Source: Paludibacteraceae bacterium (GTDB lineage Bacteria > Bacteroidota > Bacteroidia > Bacteroidales > Paludibacteraceae). From it: a DNA stretch of 64,000 nucleotides. Shown here piece after piece: positions 63,313 through 64,000 of the stretch; the stretch's first letter is position 1; each line of letters opens with the position of its first letter. The stretch spans positions 1-64,000 of the forward strand of contig JAFYZR010000070.1 in the NCBI GenBank assembly GCA_017557345.1. The letters are read 5' to 3'. The notes under the pieces are model-generated. The model saw nothing but the letters and a program-made list of their open reading frames with translations, was not told the origin of the DNA and ran no database searches. A program made the translations under genes and the position numbers.

Positions 63313-64000
63313 TTACTTAACCTCAGCCCCTTGGGCGTTGTATGTTTTGCCGTCTCGTTCAATGAGCAATTGGCCGTCACGAAGGAGTTTGTGAGTTACG
63401 GGTGATGGGTTACCGGTTACAACGTTGATATCTTCCGTCCCATTCCGCACATATTTATAGATTGGCGGATTGCCGTCATCGGCATCGGAGGTGGTATAGA
63501 AGATATTATCGTTGAGCCAGCAGATAGCCTCTCCCTGCCACTCATAATTATAGCATCTTAGCGGACCCGGATGTTTTTCTCGTCTGAGGGTCTCTCCTAC
63601 ACTCTCTCCATCGAGGCGCTCAAAGAGCAAAATCCATGAATACGAAGCCACGATATTATTGTGGTTCTTGATCAGGATATATTTGCCATCCGGCGAAATA
63701 TCGGCACCCGTAACGAGGTGGAAGCCCTTGTAAGGCTGGTTCTTGCTACTCTCTCCCAAGTCCGAACGAACACCCAAATCGCATTCATAGGTCAATGTCT
63801 GTACCTCATCGCCATAATCGAGACGGAAGGGCAGACTGAAGACCTGACATACATTATAATAGACCTTGGTGATGATATAAATCATCTGCTCGCGGTTATC
63901 ATACATCAGTGCCTCATTATTATGTTTCTTTCCATCCGGATAGACATACTTGATGCTATTGGGCGTAATTGTGATAGATGGATTTTCCAGGTCAATAGCT
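63313..64000 (-). CDS. C-terminal part of a secreted protein, truncated by window edge
   Basis: The frame is open to the window edge (about 228 visible residues); the start lies beyond 64000. The visible part has SPDGKYILIKNHNN and similar blade-like repeats (WLNDNIFYTTSDADDG, PIYKYVRNG), which suggest a beta-propeller such as the N-terminal domain of a dipeptidyl-peptidase-type protein; this is weak. The C-terminus HKLLRDGQLLIERDGKTYNA then QGAEVK matches the neighbouring protein's end and is probably a sorting signal. Confidence 0.75.
   Translation of the reverse strand, partial: AIDLENPSITITPNSIKYVYPDGKKHNNEALMYDNREQMIYIITKVYYNVCQVFSLPFRLDYGDEVQTLTYECDLGVRSDLGESSKNQPYKGFHLVTGADISPDGKYILIKNHNNIVASYSWILLFERLDGESVGETLRREKHPGPLRCYNYEWQGEAICWLNDNIFYTTSDADDGNPPIYKYVRNGTEDINVVTGNPSPVTHKLLRDGQLLIERDGKTYNAQGAEVK

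Overview
The window looks like a chromosomal segment of an uncultured or little-studied Bacteroidales (Bacteroidota). The basis is direct: promoters of the Bacteroidota type (TTG at -33, TAnnTTTGC at -7), a serine palmitoyltransferase, large secreted proteins with type IX secretion (T9SS) C-terminal signals, FloA and TopA of Bacteroidota type, and tRNAs without an encoded CCA. No phage, insertion sequence or CRISPR array is visible.

Layout. (1) 1-3122, plus strand: pseudouridine catabolism (psuK, psuG), a lipoprotein with a 5'-nucleotidase C-terminal domain, and a small lipoprotein. (2) 3085-6925, minus: malate dehydrogenase, serine palmitoyltransferase, a short-chain dehydrogenase and an LD-carboxypeptidase. 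(3) 7152-7968, plus: dtd and a YbjQ-like gene. (4) 8000-8392: a non-coding patch holding a dispersed repeat, a second short repeat fused to a rearranged tRNA fragment, and tRNA-Met. (5) 8393-15945, minus: nfeD-like, floA, nitrilase, recJ, tdk, priA and a nucleoside kinase, several separated by GATTAG-type spacer repeats. (6) 16110-19715, plus: topA, a lipoprotein, tRNA-Pro and a gene-poor leader. (7) 19716-49272, plus: an unbroken run of nucleotide biosynthesis genes, pyrC-K-D-F-E-B, guaB, guaA, purE, L, M, H, D, folD, purT, B, A, carA, carB, purC, purF-like, an aspartate aminotransferase and a formate-channel homologue. (8) 49585-64000: large secreted modular proteins on both strands.

Region 7 is the centrepiece. 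It encodes all steps from bicarbonate/glutamine/aspartate to UMP and essentially all steps from PRPP to AMP and GMP, with spacers of 36 nt or less and only one clear promoter, upstream of pyrC. The aminotransferase and formate channel at the 3' end fit as suppliers of aspartate (PyrB, PurC, PurA) and formate (PurT). Four oddities occur inside it. PurE, PurA and CarA share an N-terminal extension (NRA[QH]xAKK) encoded by a near-identical DNA repeat, which also has a non-coding copy at 8148. PyrB ends in the zinc domain of the ATCase regulatory chain without the nucleotide-binding domain. carB is frameshifted just before its allosteric domain. The PurF-like protein lacks the N-terminal catalytic cysteine.

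In region 8, a roughly 130-residue module beginning LP-x-x-[LV]-[ND]-K recurs four times in two proteins. One T9SS cargo gene is split by a single in-frame TAG, and the other large secreted protein stops at the start of what looks like a further repeat, without a sorting domain.
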